Shown one piece after another: positions 17,274 through 26,059 of a DNA stretch of 64,000 nucleotides (the first letter of the stretch is position 1; each line of letters opens with the position of its first letter). The stretch comes from Holophagales bacterium (GTDB lineage Bacteria; Acidobacteriota; Thermoanaerobaculia; UBA5066). The notes under the pieces were generated by a model. It saw only the letters and a program-made list of their open reading frames with translations. It was not told the origin of the DNA and ran no database searches. Location of the stretch: the NCBI GenBank assembly GCA_016716705.1, contig JADJVF010000001.1, positions 186,001 through 250,000 on the forward strand, written 5' to 3'. The position numbers were made by a program, and so were the translations under genes.

Positions 17274-18386
17274 TCACGCCTCCCAGCGGTGGAACCAGAG
17301 GGACTGCTTCGCCACGGGCTCGGCCTTCGTCTCGAGCGCGGCCATCTGGGTGCGCGCGAGGGGCGTGAAGCCCCGCGCGATCGCCACGTTCTCCTCGAGC
17401 TGCGTCACGGAGTCGCAGCCGACGATGACGGTCGAGACCGGGAGGGAGAGGACGTAGCGCATCGCCTCGGGCATCGAGAGCGTCCCGGGGCGCGTCGCCT
17501 TGATCTTCCCGCGCTGCTCCTCGAGCGGGGGCGGGACGTAGCCCGCGAGGAGCCGGCCACGGGCCGGGACCTTCATCCCGATGATTCCCATCTCCTTCTC
17601 GACGGCGAGCGGCAGGAGCTCGCTCGCGAACGGAAGGTGGTGCGGGTCGGCGGCGTTGATTGCGAGGAGGATCGTGTCGAACGGAAAGCGCCGGATGGCT
17701 TCGGCGAGGACGGCGGGGTCGGTGTGCCCCGAGAGCCCGAGGAACCGGACGAGCTTCTGCTCGCGAGCTTCCCGGAACGCCTCGAGCGCCCCGCCCTTCG
17801 CGAAGACCTTCTCCACGTCGTCCATCGTGCTCATCGCGTGGAGCTGCCAGAGGTCGACGTGGTCGGTCTTCAGGAGCTTCAGCGACGTCTCGAGGAGCCG
17901 GAGCGAGCCGTCGCGCGTGCGCTCGTGCGTCTTCGTGGCGAGGAACGCCTCGTTCCTTCTCCTCGCCATCACCTGCCCGAAGTACTGCTCGCTCCAGCGC
18001 GCCTCGCCCCCGTAGCGGGCCGAGGTGTCGACGTAGTTCACGCCGAGGTCGAGCGCCCGCTCGATGAGCGGCACGGCGACGGCTTCGTTCGACGGCTTCT
18101 CGAGGGCGGCCTGGCCGCCGAGGCTGAAGAGGCCGACCCGGAAGCCGGTCTTCCCGAGGTTGCGGGTCGGCATCGCCTCAGCGGTCCGGGGGTTGACCGG
18201 GTGCGCGCCCGGCTTCGCCGCCGTCCCCGCGTCGAGCCTCTTCTGCGCGTCCGGCCCCTTCGCCGGAAGGGCCTGGTCCGCCCCGAGCCGTCCCGTCACG
18301 AGGCCCGCGGCGGCAGCCGCTCCGAGCTTCAGGAGGTCGCGCCGCTCCATCGCCCCGTCCTTCGTCTTCTCGTCCCTGTCGGCCAT
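17274..18386 (-). CDS. Tat-exported aldo/keto reductase
   Basis: 370 residues. The N-terminus has a twin-arginine signal ('MERRDLLKLGAAAAAGLV', residues 13-30), then an AKR barrel: 'RNLGKTGFRVGLFSLGG', catalytic Asp and Tyr in 'YVDTSARYG', Lys in 'LATKTHERT' and His in 'LWQLHAMS', the usual tetrad. 'STVIVGCDSVTQLEENV' is the C-terminal NADP-binding segment. An exported, folded oxidoreductase is implied, probably carrying its cofactor across by Tat. I chose the second ATG-like codon (18386); the GTG directly before it is less well placed relative to GGGAGG. It converges with the metalloprotease gene at 9 bases. Confidence 0.88.
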   Translation of the reverse strand: MADRDEKTKDGAMERRDLLKLGAAAAAGLVTGRLGADQALPAKGPDAQKRLDAGTAAKPGAHPVNPRTAEAMPTRNLGKTGFRVGLFSLGGQAALEKPSNEAVAVPLIERALDLGVNYVDTSARYGGEARWSEQYFGQVMARRRNEAFLATKTHERTRDGSLRLLETSLKLLKTDHVDLWQLHAMSTMDDVEKVFAKGGALEAFREAREQKLVRFLGLSGHTDPAVLAEAIRRFPFDTILLAINAADPHHLPFASELLPLAVEKEMGIIGMKVPARGRLLAGYVPPPLEEQRGKIKATRPGTLSMPEAMRYVLSLPVSTVIVGCDSVTQLEENVAIARGFTPLARTQMAALETKAEPVAKQSLWFHRWEA

Positions 18387-18444
18387 CACGCACCTCCCGC
18401 CGGAACCCCCGGCCCGCCAAGTATCGCCCGGCCGAGGGTCCGCC

Positions 18445-19845
18445 TCAGAGGCGTGGCTTTCGCCCGCCTCCCGCCTCGATCTCCGCGACGTGGGCCCGCG
18501 CGCGCGCGGCGAGCGAGGGATCTTCGGTCATCGCCGCCACCTCGCGGAAGACGCCCAGCGCCGCGGCGCCCTGTCCCGCGTTCAGGAGCCCGACCGCCGC
18601 GTTGAACCTGCGGACGAGCCGGTTGTGCGTCACGAGCCGCCGCAGCTCGCCCACGTCCCAGCCGAGAGCGCTCTGCATCTCGGGGTCGTATCCGAGCGAC
18701 GCGTGAAGCGCCTCGAGCCGGGTGAGCGCCTCCTCCTCGCGCCCCGCGTCGATGAGGCGGTTCACGAGATCGACTTCCGCCGGCACGTCGCGCCGCACGG
18801 CGATCGTTGCGCCCGGCAGCGTCGAAGTGAGCAGCGGGGCCGGAGGCGGGGCCGCCGCGGTCGCGGCAGGGACCACCTGGACGTCGGGCGCGGGCGTCCG
18901 GCGGCCCTTCACGACGCCGCCGAGGACTCCCGCGGCCCCCGTCCGGGTCAGCGGCAGGAGGCGGCCGACGGGCGGCACAGCTGCGGGAACGTCCACGACG
19001 CGGGCGAGCGGCCGCGACTCGACGACGTGTTTTCGCGCCCGCTCGAGGAGCGCCCGTTCGCTCTCGCCGAACGCGTCACGGAAGGCGTCCGGGCCCTCGC
19101 GCCCTCCGGCGGCGGCCTCGACGAAGTGACGCAGCTGCACTTCGCCATCGGGAGTTCCCTGCAGCAGAACGTGGACGACGGCCCAGGCCTGGGCTCGGAG
19201 GAGAGCGACCGCCTCCCCCTCTCCGTCCAGCGTCGTCGCGGCAAAGAGACCGGGACGCCCGGCCGGGAGGCGAGCGGCGCGAAGGAGGGCGATGTGCTCC
19301 GGCACGAGCCGCCCCAGCGTGGCCCGCTCCGGGGTCGCCGAGAACGTCGAGAGGTATTCCCCCAGCCCCGCCACGAGCCACTCCGGGAGCGGCGTCCGCG
19401 ACCGGCGCCCGAGGGCGGTCGCAACGGCGCGAAGGAAGCCGGCGCGCGCCTCCTCGTCGCTCGTCGCCGCGACGACGATCCGGCCGCCCGTGGGGCCACC
19501 CGGCGGAAAGCCCGCCCGGGCGAGGTGCCCGGCGTCGTGGACGACGGCGGCGACGAGCGGCGGCGAGGCGCCGAACGCTCCCGGAACGAGCCCCGGCAGG
19601 AGGGCGACGAGCGCCCGCAGCGTCACGGCCGTCTCCGTGAGGCGCGCGTCGGACGCCGTCCCGACGACCGTGACGCTCCCGACCTCTACTTTTCGCCACG
19701 CTTCCCGATCGGGGTCGGGAGGCCGGGCCGGGACAGGAGCGGAAAGGGCCGTAGTGCCACCGAGCGCGGCTGCCAGGACAGCGAGGGCGAGGCCCGGCCT
19801 CCGATCCCCGGCCGTCCTGCAGAAGCCACGCGGAGACGGCGTCAC
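18445..19845 (-). CDS. Secreted protein with DUF1570/peptidase-MA-like region and TPR-like C-terminus
   Basis: 466 residues from GTG 19845, which follows a strong GGAGGAGGGAAGGA. A signal peptide ends near 'GGTTALSAPVPA' (about residue 40). 'KVEVGSVTVVGTASDARL' resembles the 'spHFellTd' opening of DUF1570/peptidase-MA proteins, and 'LPEWLVAGLGEYLSTFSATP' matches their 'P.WL.EG.A.Y' helix. No HExxH zinc motif remains ('VVAAVVHDAGHLARAGF' is the nearest), so peptidase activity is doubtful. The last 120 residues are helical with TPR spacing ('RFNAAVGLLNAGQGAAALGVF'). An envelope scaffold role is possible; substrate unknown. Confidence 0.55.
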   Translation of the reverse strand: MTPSPRGFCRTAGDRRPGLALAVLAAALGGTTALSAPVPARPPDPDREAWRKVEVGSVTVVGTASDARLTETAVTLRALVALLPGLVPGAFGASPPLVAAVVHDAGHLARAGFPPGGPTGGRIVVAATSDEEARAGFLRAVATALGRRSRTPLPEWLVAGLGEYLSTFSATPERATLGRLVPEHIALLRAARLPAGRPGLFAATTLDGEGEAVALLRAQAWAVVHVLLQGTPDGEVQLRHFVEAAAGGREGPDAFRDAFGESERALLERARKHVVESRPLARVVDVPAAVPPVGRLLPLTRTGAAGVLGGVVKGRRTPAPDVQVVPAATAAAPPPAPLLTSTLPGATIAVRRDVPAEVDLVNRLIDAGREEEALTRLEALHASLGYDPEMQSALGWDVGELRRLVTHNRLVRRFNAAVGLLNAGQGAAALGVFREVAAMTEDPSLAARARAHVAEIEAGGGRKPRL

Positions 19846-19956
19846 TCCTTCCCTCCTCCGCCGTCGAGTATCCCCCGGAAGGCCGGGGCGGCGCCGGACG
19901 ATGCTGTCGGGAAGTCCGGCAGGGCGCGGCCGTCGTTGTAGGGTAGGGAGCCTCTC

Positions 19957-20397
19957 GTGAAGATTCAAAAGACCGACATCCCTTTCCGGACCCTGGTCTC
20001 CGCGACGCTGGCAACGGCCGCGGCGATGCTCGTCCTCGACCTGGCGTGGCTGGGCATCGTCGCGCGCGGCCTCTACGTCTCCGCCCTCGGACCGCTGATG
20101 CGTCCGGAGGCCTTCTGGCCCGCGGCCGCGCTCTTCTACGCCTTCTATGTCGCGGTGATCGTCGGCTGGGCGGTCCTCGGCACGGAAAGCGCGAAGGCCG
20201 CGGCTCGACGGGGCGCTGCCCTCGGCTTCGTCGCCTATGCCACCTACGAGCTCACCAACTGGGCCGTGCTCAAGGACTGGCCGGCGTGGATCGTCCCGAT
20301 CGACATCGCCTGGGGCGTCGCCCTGACCGCCGTTGCCGCCCTGGCGGGAAAGCTCGCCCAGCGAAGCGTCCGGGGCACCCGGGGAACGGACCGGTGA
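19957..20397 (+). CDS. DUF2177 family membrane protein
   Basis: 146 residues with four membrane helices. 'LVLDLAWLGIVARGLYVSALG', 'FYAFYVAVIVGWAV', 'FVAYATYELTNWAVLKDWP' and 'IDIAWGVALTAVAAL' match DUF2177, an inner-membrane family of unknown activity with conserved Asp and Asn residues in its helices (both kept here). It opens a three-gene cassette: its stop overlaps the next start as GTGA. A TAGGGA hexamer ends seven bases before the GTG, but it is a weak -10. Confidence 0.85.
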   Translation: MKIQKTDIPFRTLVSATLATAAAMLVLDLAWLGIVARGLYVSALGPLMRPEAFWPAAALFYAFYVAVIVGWAVLGTESAKAAARRGAALGFVAYATYELTNWAVLKDWPAWIVPIDIAWGVALTAVAALAGKLAQRSVRGTRGTDR

Positions 20398-21443
20398 GCT
20401 CGAGGGACGAGTCGCTCCTGTCGGTCTGGTCCCGCCGGGCGCTCACCGTCCCGGTCTACCTCTTCCTGGCCGCCGTGGCGTTCGTCACGGCCCCGCTCTG
20501 GGCCATCGTCGGGTTCGTCTGGGACGCGCTCGCGGGCGCCGCCCGCCGGCGGCCGCGAACCCGCGCTCTCGCGTTCTTCGCGCTCTACCTCGGATGCGAG
20601 GCGGCCGGCATCGTCGCGGCGACGGGCCTCTGGATCGTCACCCTCGGCGGGCGCGTCGGCGGACCCCGGCGCTGGATCGAGCTCAACGCGGCGCTCCAGC
20701 GACGGTGGGCGGACGCGCTCTTCTTCGGGAGCCTCCGGCTCTTCTCGATGAAGGTCTCGACCGAGGGACTCGAGCTGGCGCAGAGCGGGCCGTTCCTCCT
20801 CTTCGTGCGCCACGCGAGCATGGCCGACACCGTTCTCGCGGCCGCGTTCGTCGCGAACCCCGGCCGCCTCCTGCTCCGCTACGTCCTGAAGCGCGAGCTC
20901 CTCTGGGACCCCTGCCTCGACATCGTCGGCCGGCGCCTCCCGAACGCGTTCGTGAAGCGCCGGGGGCCCGGCCTCGAATCGGAGGTCGCCTCGATCGCCG
21001 GCCTCGCCCGCGGGCTCGACACCCGCTCGGCCGTCCTCATCTACCCCGAGGGGAAGCGCTTCAGCGATCAGAGGCGGGAGGCGGCGCTGGCCTCGCTCGA
21101 AGAGAAGGGTCCGGACGAGCTGGCGACCATCGCTCGCGGGTTCCGGAACGTCCTGCCGCCGCGGCTCCGCGGGCCGCTCGCGCTTCTGGACGCAGCGAAG
21201 GGCGTCGACGTCGTCCTTCTCGAGCACACCGGCTTCGAAGGAGCCGCGACCCTTCCACAGTTCTGGCACGGAGCCCTCGTCGGCCGCACGCTGCACGTCC
21301 GGCTGCGCCGTTTTCCGGCTTCCGCAATTCCGGCCGAAGGACGCGATCGGTGGCTCTTCGAGAGATGGGCCGAGATGGACCTCTGGATCTCGGAGGCCCG
21401 TGTGGCGCCGGCCGCGAACCGGGCCGGAAGGAGCGAGTCGTGA
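20394..21443 (+). CDS. PlsC-like 1-acyl-glycerol-3-phosphate acyltransferase
   Basis: 349 residues. Two hydrophobic helices near the N-terminus (about 17-45 and 65-88) anchor it; the acyltransferase domain has the HX4D motif in 'FVRHASMADTV', 'AFVKRRG' and the later 'IYPEGKRFSDQRR', which takes the place of the EGTR motif. It would acylate a lyso-lipid at the inner membrane. The region between 85 and 120 and a C-terminal tail are longer than in plain PlsC, so the acceptor could be a different lipid. It is coupled by GTGA overlaps to DUF2177 upstream and DUF1295 downstream. Confidence 0.8.
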   Translation: MSSRDESLLSVWSRRALTVPVYLFLAAVAFVTAPLWAIVGFVWDALAGAARRRPRTRALAFFALYLGCEAAGIVAATGLWIVTLGGRVGGPRRWIELNAALQRRWADALFFGSLRLFSMKVSTEGLELAQSGPFLLFVRHASMADTVLAAAFVANPGRLLLRYVLKRELLWDPCLDIVGRRLPNAFVKRRGPGLESEVASIAGLARGLDTRSAVLIYPEGKRFSDQRREAALASLEEKGPDELATIARGFRNVLPPRLRGPLALLDAAKGVDVVLLEHTGFEGAATLPQFWHGALVGRTLHVRLRRFPASAIPAEGRDRWLFERWAEMDLWISEARVAPAANRAGRSES

Positions 21444-22234
21444 CGTTCGACCTCGTGATCTGGAATGCGGCCCTCGTCCTCGCCCTGATGACGGCGCTCT
21501 GGGCGGTCAGCGTCGTCCGGAAGGACGCCAGCATCGTCGACCCCTGGTGGTCGATCGGCTTCCTCCTCGTCGCCGCCCACACCGTCGCGCGGACCGGCCT
21601 GACGCCGGGGAAGACGCTCCTCCTCGCCATGGTCGGGGCCTGGGCGATCCGCCTCTGGCTCTACCTCCTCTCCCGGAGCCGGGGCAAGCCCGAGGACCCC
21701 CGCTACGCCGCGTTTCGCCGGAAGTACGGAGTCGAGCGCTACTGGTGGGTCAGCTTCTTCCAGGTCTTCCTCCTCCAGGGAGTCCTCGTCGTCCTGATCT
21801 CCGCCCCCCTCCAGATGGCGGCGGCCGCGGGCGAGCCCGACCCGGTCTCGCTCATCGACCTCCTCGGTCTCGGGCTCTTCTCCGTCGGCCTCGCGATCGA
21901 AGTCGTCGCCGACGCGCAGCTGGCTTCGTACCGGCGCGCGAAGGCCCGCGGCGGGGCCGGTGCGCCGGGACCGGTTCTCGACACCGGCCTCTGGCGCTTC
22001 AGCCGCCATCCCAACTACTTCGGCGAGGCGCTCCTCTGGTGGGGCTTCTTCCTCTGTGCCCTCGACGTGCCGTGGGGCTGGGCGACCTTCCACGCCCCGG
22101 CGCTCATGACCTTCCTTCTCGTGAAGGTCTCCGGCGTCGCGATGCTCGACGCCCACATGGCCGCGACGCGGCCCGAATACGCGGATTACATCCGGAGGAC
22201 CTCGGGGTTCCTGCCGTTGCCGCCGCGCGACTGA
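21440..22234 (+). CDS. DUF1295 family protein (steroid 5-alpha-reductase-like)
   Basis: 264 residues with six or so membrane helices. Hallmarks of DUF1295 are 'DPWWSIGFLLVAAHT', 'DPRYAAFRRKYG', and the strongly conserved 'FSRHPNYFGEALLWWGFFL'. The family resembles isoprenylcysteine methyltransferases and 5-alpha-reductases and is often linked to membrane lipid changes; the reaction here is not known. The end 'YADYIRRTSGFLPLPPR' is also typical. The GTG overlaps the acyltransferase stop. Together with DUF2177 and PlsC it suggests a lipid-tailoring unit. Confidence 0.88.
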   Translation: MTFDLVIWNAALVLALMTALWAVSVVRKDASIVDPWWSIGFLLVAAHTVARTGLTPGKTLLLAMVGAWAIRLWLYLLSRSRGKPEDPRYAAFRRKYGVERYWWVSFFQVFLLQGVLVVLISAPLQMAAAAGEPDPVSLIDLLGLGLFSVGLAIEVVADAQLASYRRAKARGGAGAPGPVLDTGLWRFSRHPNYFGEALLWWGFFLCALDVPWGWATFHAPALMTFLLVKVSGVAMLDAHMAATRPEYADYIRRTSGFLPLPPRD

Positions 22235-22247
22235 GCCGCCGCGTTTC

Positions 22248-23285
22248 TCAGCCTCGAAGGCCGAGGAGCCGACCGGCCGCCGCACGACCGGAGAGGAACG
22301 CGCGCTCGAGGCCGGTGTTGCCGGCCAGCGGCGGGCGACCGCTGCCGGGCTCCCCCGGGGTCCCGAAGGCGTCGCCCGCGAGGACGAGGGGCGCGCCGTC
22401 GAGGTCGACGAACAGCGCCTCTTCGGGGAAGACCGATGCGGCGCGCGCGAACCGCCACCGCTTCAGCTCTTCCTCGACGACGGCGGAACGCTCGAAGCCG
22501 AGCGCCGACGCCGCAGCCTCCTTCAGCGCCTCTGCGACCTCGCCGGGCGGCGCGCCGAAGCGGCTCGCGGCCCATCCCGCGCGCGTGTAGACCGACAGGC
22601 GGGAAGGGCCCCCGTCCCGCGCGTTCTCGAAGATCCGCGCGACCGGGCCGCCGTCACGAAGGAGGAGGATCCCCGAAGACGGGAACGTCTCGAGCCGTGA
22701 GGAGAGCCGGAGCATCAGGACGAAAGCGGGGTGATAGGAAACCGCCTCGAGCGCCGCCCGCGTGCCGTCCGGAACCCTCCGGAGGAGGCCACCTCGGTCG
22801 AGCAGTTCGAGCAACTGGGGCGCGGGCGCGGTCAGGAGGGCCGCTGCAGCGCGCACGTCCGTGCCGTCCTCCAGCGTCAGAGTGAAGCCCTCGCCGTCGA
22901 GGGCCAGGGAGACGCCCCTCGCGCCGAGGCGGACGTCGAGTCCGCGCGCGAGGTGCTTGGCGAGCGAGGTCGCCGGGCCTTTCACGCGGCGGGTCGGAAC
23001 GCCGTCGCGGCCGTCGACCCCCGTCCGCTCGACGAGCCCATCCTCTTCCCACACGGCGAGCTGCCGCCGGAACGGCTCGGAGACGGGATCGAAGAGCGCG
23101 GCCCCGTGGTCGAACGACGCGCCGTCTCCGAGGCGGCGCGTCGCGAGACGCCCGCCGACGCCGCGAGACTTGTCGACGACCGTGACCTCGAGGCCGTGGT
23201 CGGCGAGCGAGCGCGCGGCGACGAGCCCGGCGACGCCTGCGCCGACGACGAGGACACGCGAGGGGTTGCCGCGCGGGCGATTCAC
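22248..23285 (-). CDS. Renalase-like FAD-dependent amine/NADH oxidase
   Basis: 345 residues. The FAD ADP-binding motif is 'VLVVGAGVAGLVAARSLAD', followed by 'VVDKSRGVGGRLATRR' and 'FDHGAALFD', which identify the renalase-like branch of flavin amine oxidases. The C-terminus has the second FAD site 'LVLAGDAFGTPG...GNTGLERAFLSG' (split here). Bacterial renalases oxidise aberrant dihydro-NAD(P) isomers; whether this one does is inferred. GTG start with TATGCT ending six bases upstream. It converges with the DUF1295 gene at 13 bases. Confidence 0.85.
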   Translation of the reverse strand: MNRPRGNPSRVLVVGAGVAGLVAARSLADHGLEVTVVDKSRGVGGRLATRRLGDGASFDHGAALFDPVSEPFRRQLAVWEEDGLVERTGVDGRDGVPTRRVKGPATSLAKHLARGLDVRLGARGVSLALDGEGFTLTLEDGTDVRAAAALLTAPAPQLLELLDRGGLLRRVPDGTRAALEAVSYHPAFVLMLRLSSRLETFPSSGILLLRDGGPVARIFENARDGGPSRLSVYTRAGWAASRFGAPPGEVAEALKEAAASALGFERSAVVEEELKRWRFARAASVFPEEALFVDLDGAPLVLAGDAFGTPGEPGSGRPPLAGNTGLERAFLSGRAAAGRLLGLRG

Positions 23286-23291
23286 GGCGCG

Positions 23292-23297
23292 AGCATA
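23292..23297 (-). promoter_or_regulatory. Putative -10 element (TATGCT), leaderless
   Basis: On the minus strand TATGCT ends six bases before GTG 23285 of the renalase-like gene. The spacer CGCGCC has no ribosome-binding site. Confidence 0.45.
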
Positions 23298-23503
23298 GCG
23301 CTCGAGCCCGAGCCTCTTCGCGTGCTCCTCGTTCGGGCGCGACGGGCAAATGCTGGACGAGCACGAGGAGATCCCGCACGTGCCGTTCCGAGCGTGGACG
23401 TCCGCCCGACTTTGGTATGGTCCCGGTCAAATCGAGATCGGGACGGCTCGCGTGGTCCCACACCGTTCGAGACCCCGTCCGACGGGAGGGGGGAGGTGAG
23501 ATC

Positions 23504-24532
23504 GTGATCGAGTTCCTGCTGCGGATTCATCCGCTGACGGTCGTGCTCCCGATCGTCGCGCTCGTCCTCGCCGCCATCTGGGCGGGCCCGCGGGCCTGCT
23601 TCAACGGCAGGGGCCCCACGGATCGCATCGTGACGGGCGAACCGTGCCGGTACAGGGAAGAGAGGAGCAGGGCCGGCTTCGTGGTCTCGGTCTGCCTCTC
23701 CTTCGACGTGCCCCGGGCCTTCCGCTTCACCCTCCGGAGGGAAGGGCTCTACGACCGGTTCGCGAAGGCGTTCGGGATCGCCCGGGAGCCGCAGCTCTCG
23801 CACGAGTCGTTCAATGACGGCTTCTACCTCGACGCGGAGGATGGCCTCGCCCCGCGCCTGCTCGAAGGGTCGCCACGCCTCCCGACGCTGCTCGCCACGG
23901 GATTCGCCCGGGTGACGGAGCATGGCGCGCGGCTGAGAGCGGTCACCTGCCACGGCGGGTCCCTGCACCTGCACCTTCGGACCTTCGGACTGAACAGAAT
24001 GGAGATCGATCGGACGGCCGAGGAGGCTGCGGCCTGGGCGAGCCCGCTCCTCGCAGCGATGAGGAAGGTCGCCGCCGAGCCGTGGGAGACGGCCCTCCTG
24101 CAACGTCGGGCGCTGGGGGCGCGAATCGTCCCCTTCGTCACCTTCTCGCTGGCCATCGCGGTCCTGACGGTGGCCCTGCACGCCTCTGCGGAGGCTCTGG
24201 ACGGTTCCCGGGACCTGTTCCTGCCGGCTCTCGCCTCGGGCAGCGCGGCGTTCGTCGCGTACGTCGCCTGGGCCTGGAGGCGGGCCTTCCCGGCCCAGCG
24301 CCACCGCAGGGCCCTCGAGTGGCTCTTCCTCGCGTGGCCCGCCTTTGCCGTCCTCGCCCTGCTCGTCCTCATCTTCCTGCGCACCGTGAAGGTCCTGCCG
24401 GGTCCGAACGAAGAAGAGGCACGGAACGGCATCCGGCCTTCGAGCGTCCCCGCCGCCGTCACGACGTCTCTCCGGCCAGCGAAGGCTCGGCCGCGAGCGC
24501 GCGGCTCGCGAACGCGACGGCGAGGGCAATGA
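23504..24532 (+). CDS. Integral membrane protein, unknown function
   Basis: 342 residues from GTG 23504, chosen because GGGAGG lies eight bases upstream and the N-terminal membrane helix (10-30, 'VVLPIVALVLAAIWAG') begins soon after. A soluble domain of about 190 residues follows, then three helices near 210-232, 240-258 and 272-296. No known family is evident. Residues after about 305 are Arg/Pro-rich and overlap the convergent MFS gene by 74 bases, so the tail is probably not conserved. No neighbour suggests a role. Confidence 0.6.
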   Translation: MIEFLLRIHPLTVVLPIVALVLAAIWAGPRACFNGRGPTDRIVTGEPCRYREERSRAGFVVSVCLSFDVPRAFRFTLRREGLYDRFAKAFGIAREPQLSHESFNDGFYLDAEDGLAPRLLEGSPRLPTLLATGFARVTEHGARLRAVTCHGGSLHLHLRTFGLNRMEIDRTAEEAAAWASPLLAAMRKVAAEPWETALLQRRALGARIVPFVTFSLAIAVLTVALHASAEALDGSRDLFLPALASGSAAFVAYVAWAWRRAFPAQRHRRALEWLFLAWPAFAVLALLVLIFLRTVKVLPGPNEEEARNGIRPSSVPAAVTTSLRPAKARPRARGSRTRRRGQ

Positions 24533-25917
24533 CGATCAGGACCGCGGCGACCGCGAACGTGGCCCGCATGCCGGCGGCGACGGCGGCGGGGGGCGCGACG
24601 GCCATGTCGGCTGCGCCCGACGCCTTCGCGAACACGGAGCCCATCACCGACGCGCCGGTGATCAGCCCGAGATTGCGCGACAGGTTGAGCATGCCCGAAA
24701 CCACGCCCCGCTGGAGAGCGTCGACGTCCTGCAGGACGGAGGTGTTGTTCGCCGTCTGGAAGAGCGCGTAGCTGGCGGTGATGACGATGATCGGAACGAC
24801 GTATCCGACGACTCCGCTTTCTGCCGGCACCGTCGACAGGACGACTGCGCCGGCCGCGATTCCGAGGAGCCCCGCGAGCGTCGTGCGCTGTGCGCCGAGG
24901 CGATCGACCGCGCGACCCGCCGGCACGCCGGTCAGCGCCGCGACGAGAGGGCCCGCCGAAAGGACGATTCCGACCATCGCGGCGTCGAGCCCGAGCGCAC
25001 GCGAGAGATAGAACGGCCCGACCACCATCGTCGCCATCATCACCGTCGAGACGAGCGCGCTCGTCGCGAAGCCCGCGCCGAGCGCAGGATCGCGGAACGT
25101 CGCCATCCGGACGAGCGGGGCCTCGGCCCTCCCCTCGGCGAACACGAAGAGCGCGACACCGAGCGCCGCGCCCGCCAGAAGCGCGACGCGGCCAGGGCCG
25201 AACCCGCCGCGCCCCGCCGTCATCGCGAGCGCGTACGACGCGAGCGTCAGGGCGAGCACCAGCGTGCCGGTGGAGTCGAATCCGGCCCGATCGCCCTTCG
25301 CCACGCGACGGTCGGCCGGCAGGAACTGCCGCACGAGCACGAATACGACGGCGCCGAGCGGGAGGTTGACGAGGAAGATCGCGCGCCAGCCGAGTCCGGC
25401 GATCAGGAGGCCGCCGAGCGAGGGGCCGAGCGCCGTGCCGACCGCCGACATCGTTCCGAGAAGCCCCATCGCGGCCCCGGTCCGCTCCTTCGGGACCGTC
25501 TCGCCGACGAACGCCATCGCCAGCGCGAGGAGGATCGCCGCTCCGAGACCCTGCAGCGCCCGCGCGGCGACGAGCATCCAGAGCGCGGGCGCGAGGCCGC
25601 ACAGGGCCGAGGCCGCGGTGAACACGACGATTCCCCGCGCTCAGCAGCCTCCTGCGGCCGGTGATGTCACCCAGCCGCCCGACGCTCACGACGAGCGTCG
25701 TCGTGGCGATGAGATATGCGAGGACGACCCACTGGACCGCGTGGAACGGCGCGTGGAACGAGCTCGCCAGCGTCGGCAGCGCGACGTTGGCGATGCTCGT
25801 CCCGAGAGACGCCAGGAGCATCGACAGGGAGAGGCCCGTGAGCGCCCATCGGACCGAAGGTCGTCGCTCCGCGGCCCCCGTCGTTGCTTCGTCCCATCGT
25901 TCGTCGGTCCCGTTCAT
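24459..25917 (-). CDS. MFS drug-efflux transporter, DHA2 type, with one frameshift
   Basis: About 485 residues after repair, the length of 14-helix DHA2 exporters. The early segment 'SLSMLLASLGTSIANVALP' and 'QWVVLAYLIATTTLVVSVGRLGDITGRRRLL' contain the DHA2 motif D1 and the motif A loop 'GRLGDITGRRR'. The frame breaks in a four-base G run (CCCC at 25633-25636 on the + strand); removing one base gives 'SAGIVVFTAASALCGLAPALW', as expected. Motif C-like 'GAAMGLLGTMSAVGTALGPSLGG' is intact. It probably exports a hydrophobic compound using the proton gradient. The lysR gene is divergent, so LysR-type control is likely. Confidence 0.82.
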
Positions 25918-26002
25918 CAGGAGTCCCCCCTTCTCTCGGCTCGCGATTCGGAGCTGCGATCAACGTAGGGCCGTTTCACGTGTGGCGGAAGACGCATGGA
26001 TC

Positions 26003-26017
26003 GCACTTCATAAGTGC
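26003..26017. promoter_or_regulatory. Inverted repeat between lysR and MFS genes, likely LysR operator
   Basis: GCACTT-CAT-AAGTGC is a perfect six-base-pair inverted repeat in the 142-base divergent spacer, 42 bases before the lysR start. LysR-type regulators commonly bind such interrupted dyads in divergent promoters. Confidence 0.55.
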
Positions 26018-26047
26018 ACAGCACGCCATGTCCTGGCCGAACCGTGC

Positions 26048-26053
26048 TAGCTT
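26048..26053 (+). promoter_or_regulatory. Putative -10 element (TAGCTT) of lysR
   Basis: TAGCTT ends six bases before ATG 26060. The six-base spacer CGGAGC is too close to the ATG to act well as a ribosome-binding site. Confidence 0.4.
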
Positions 26054-26059
26054 CGGAGC

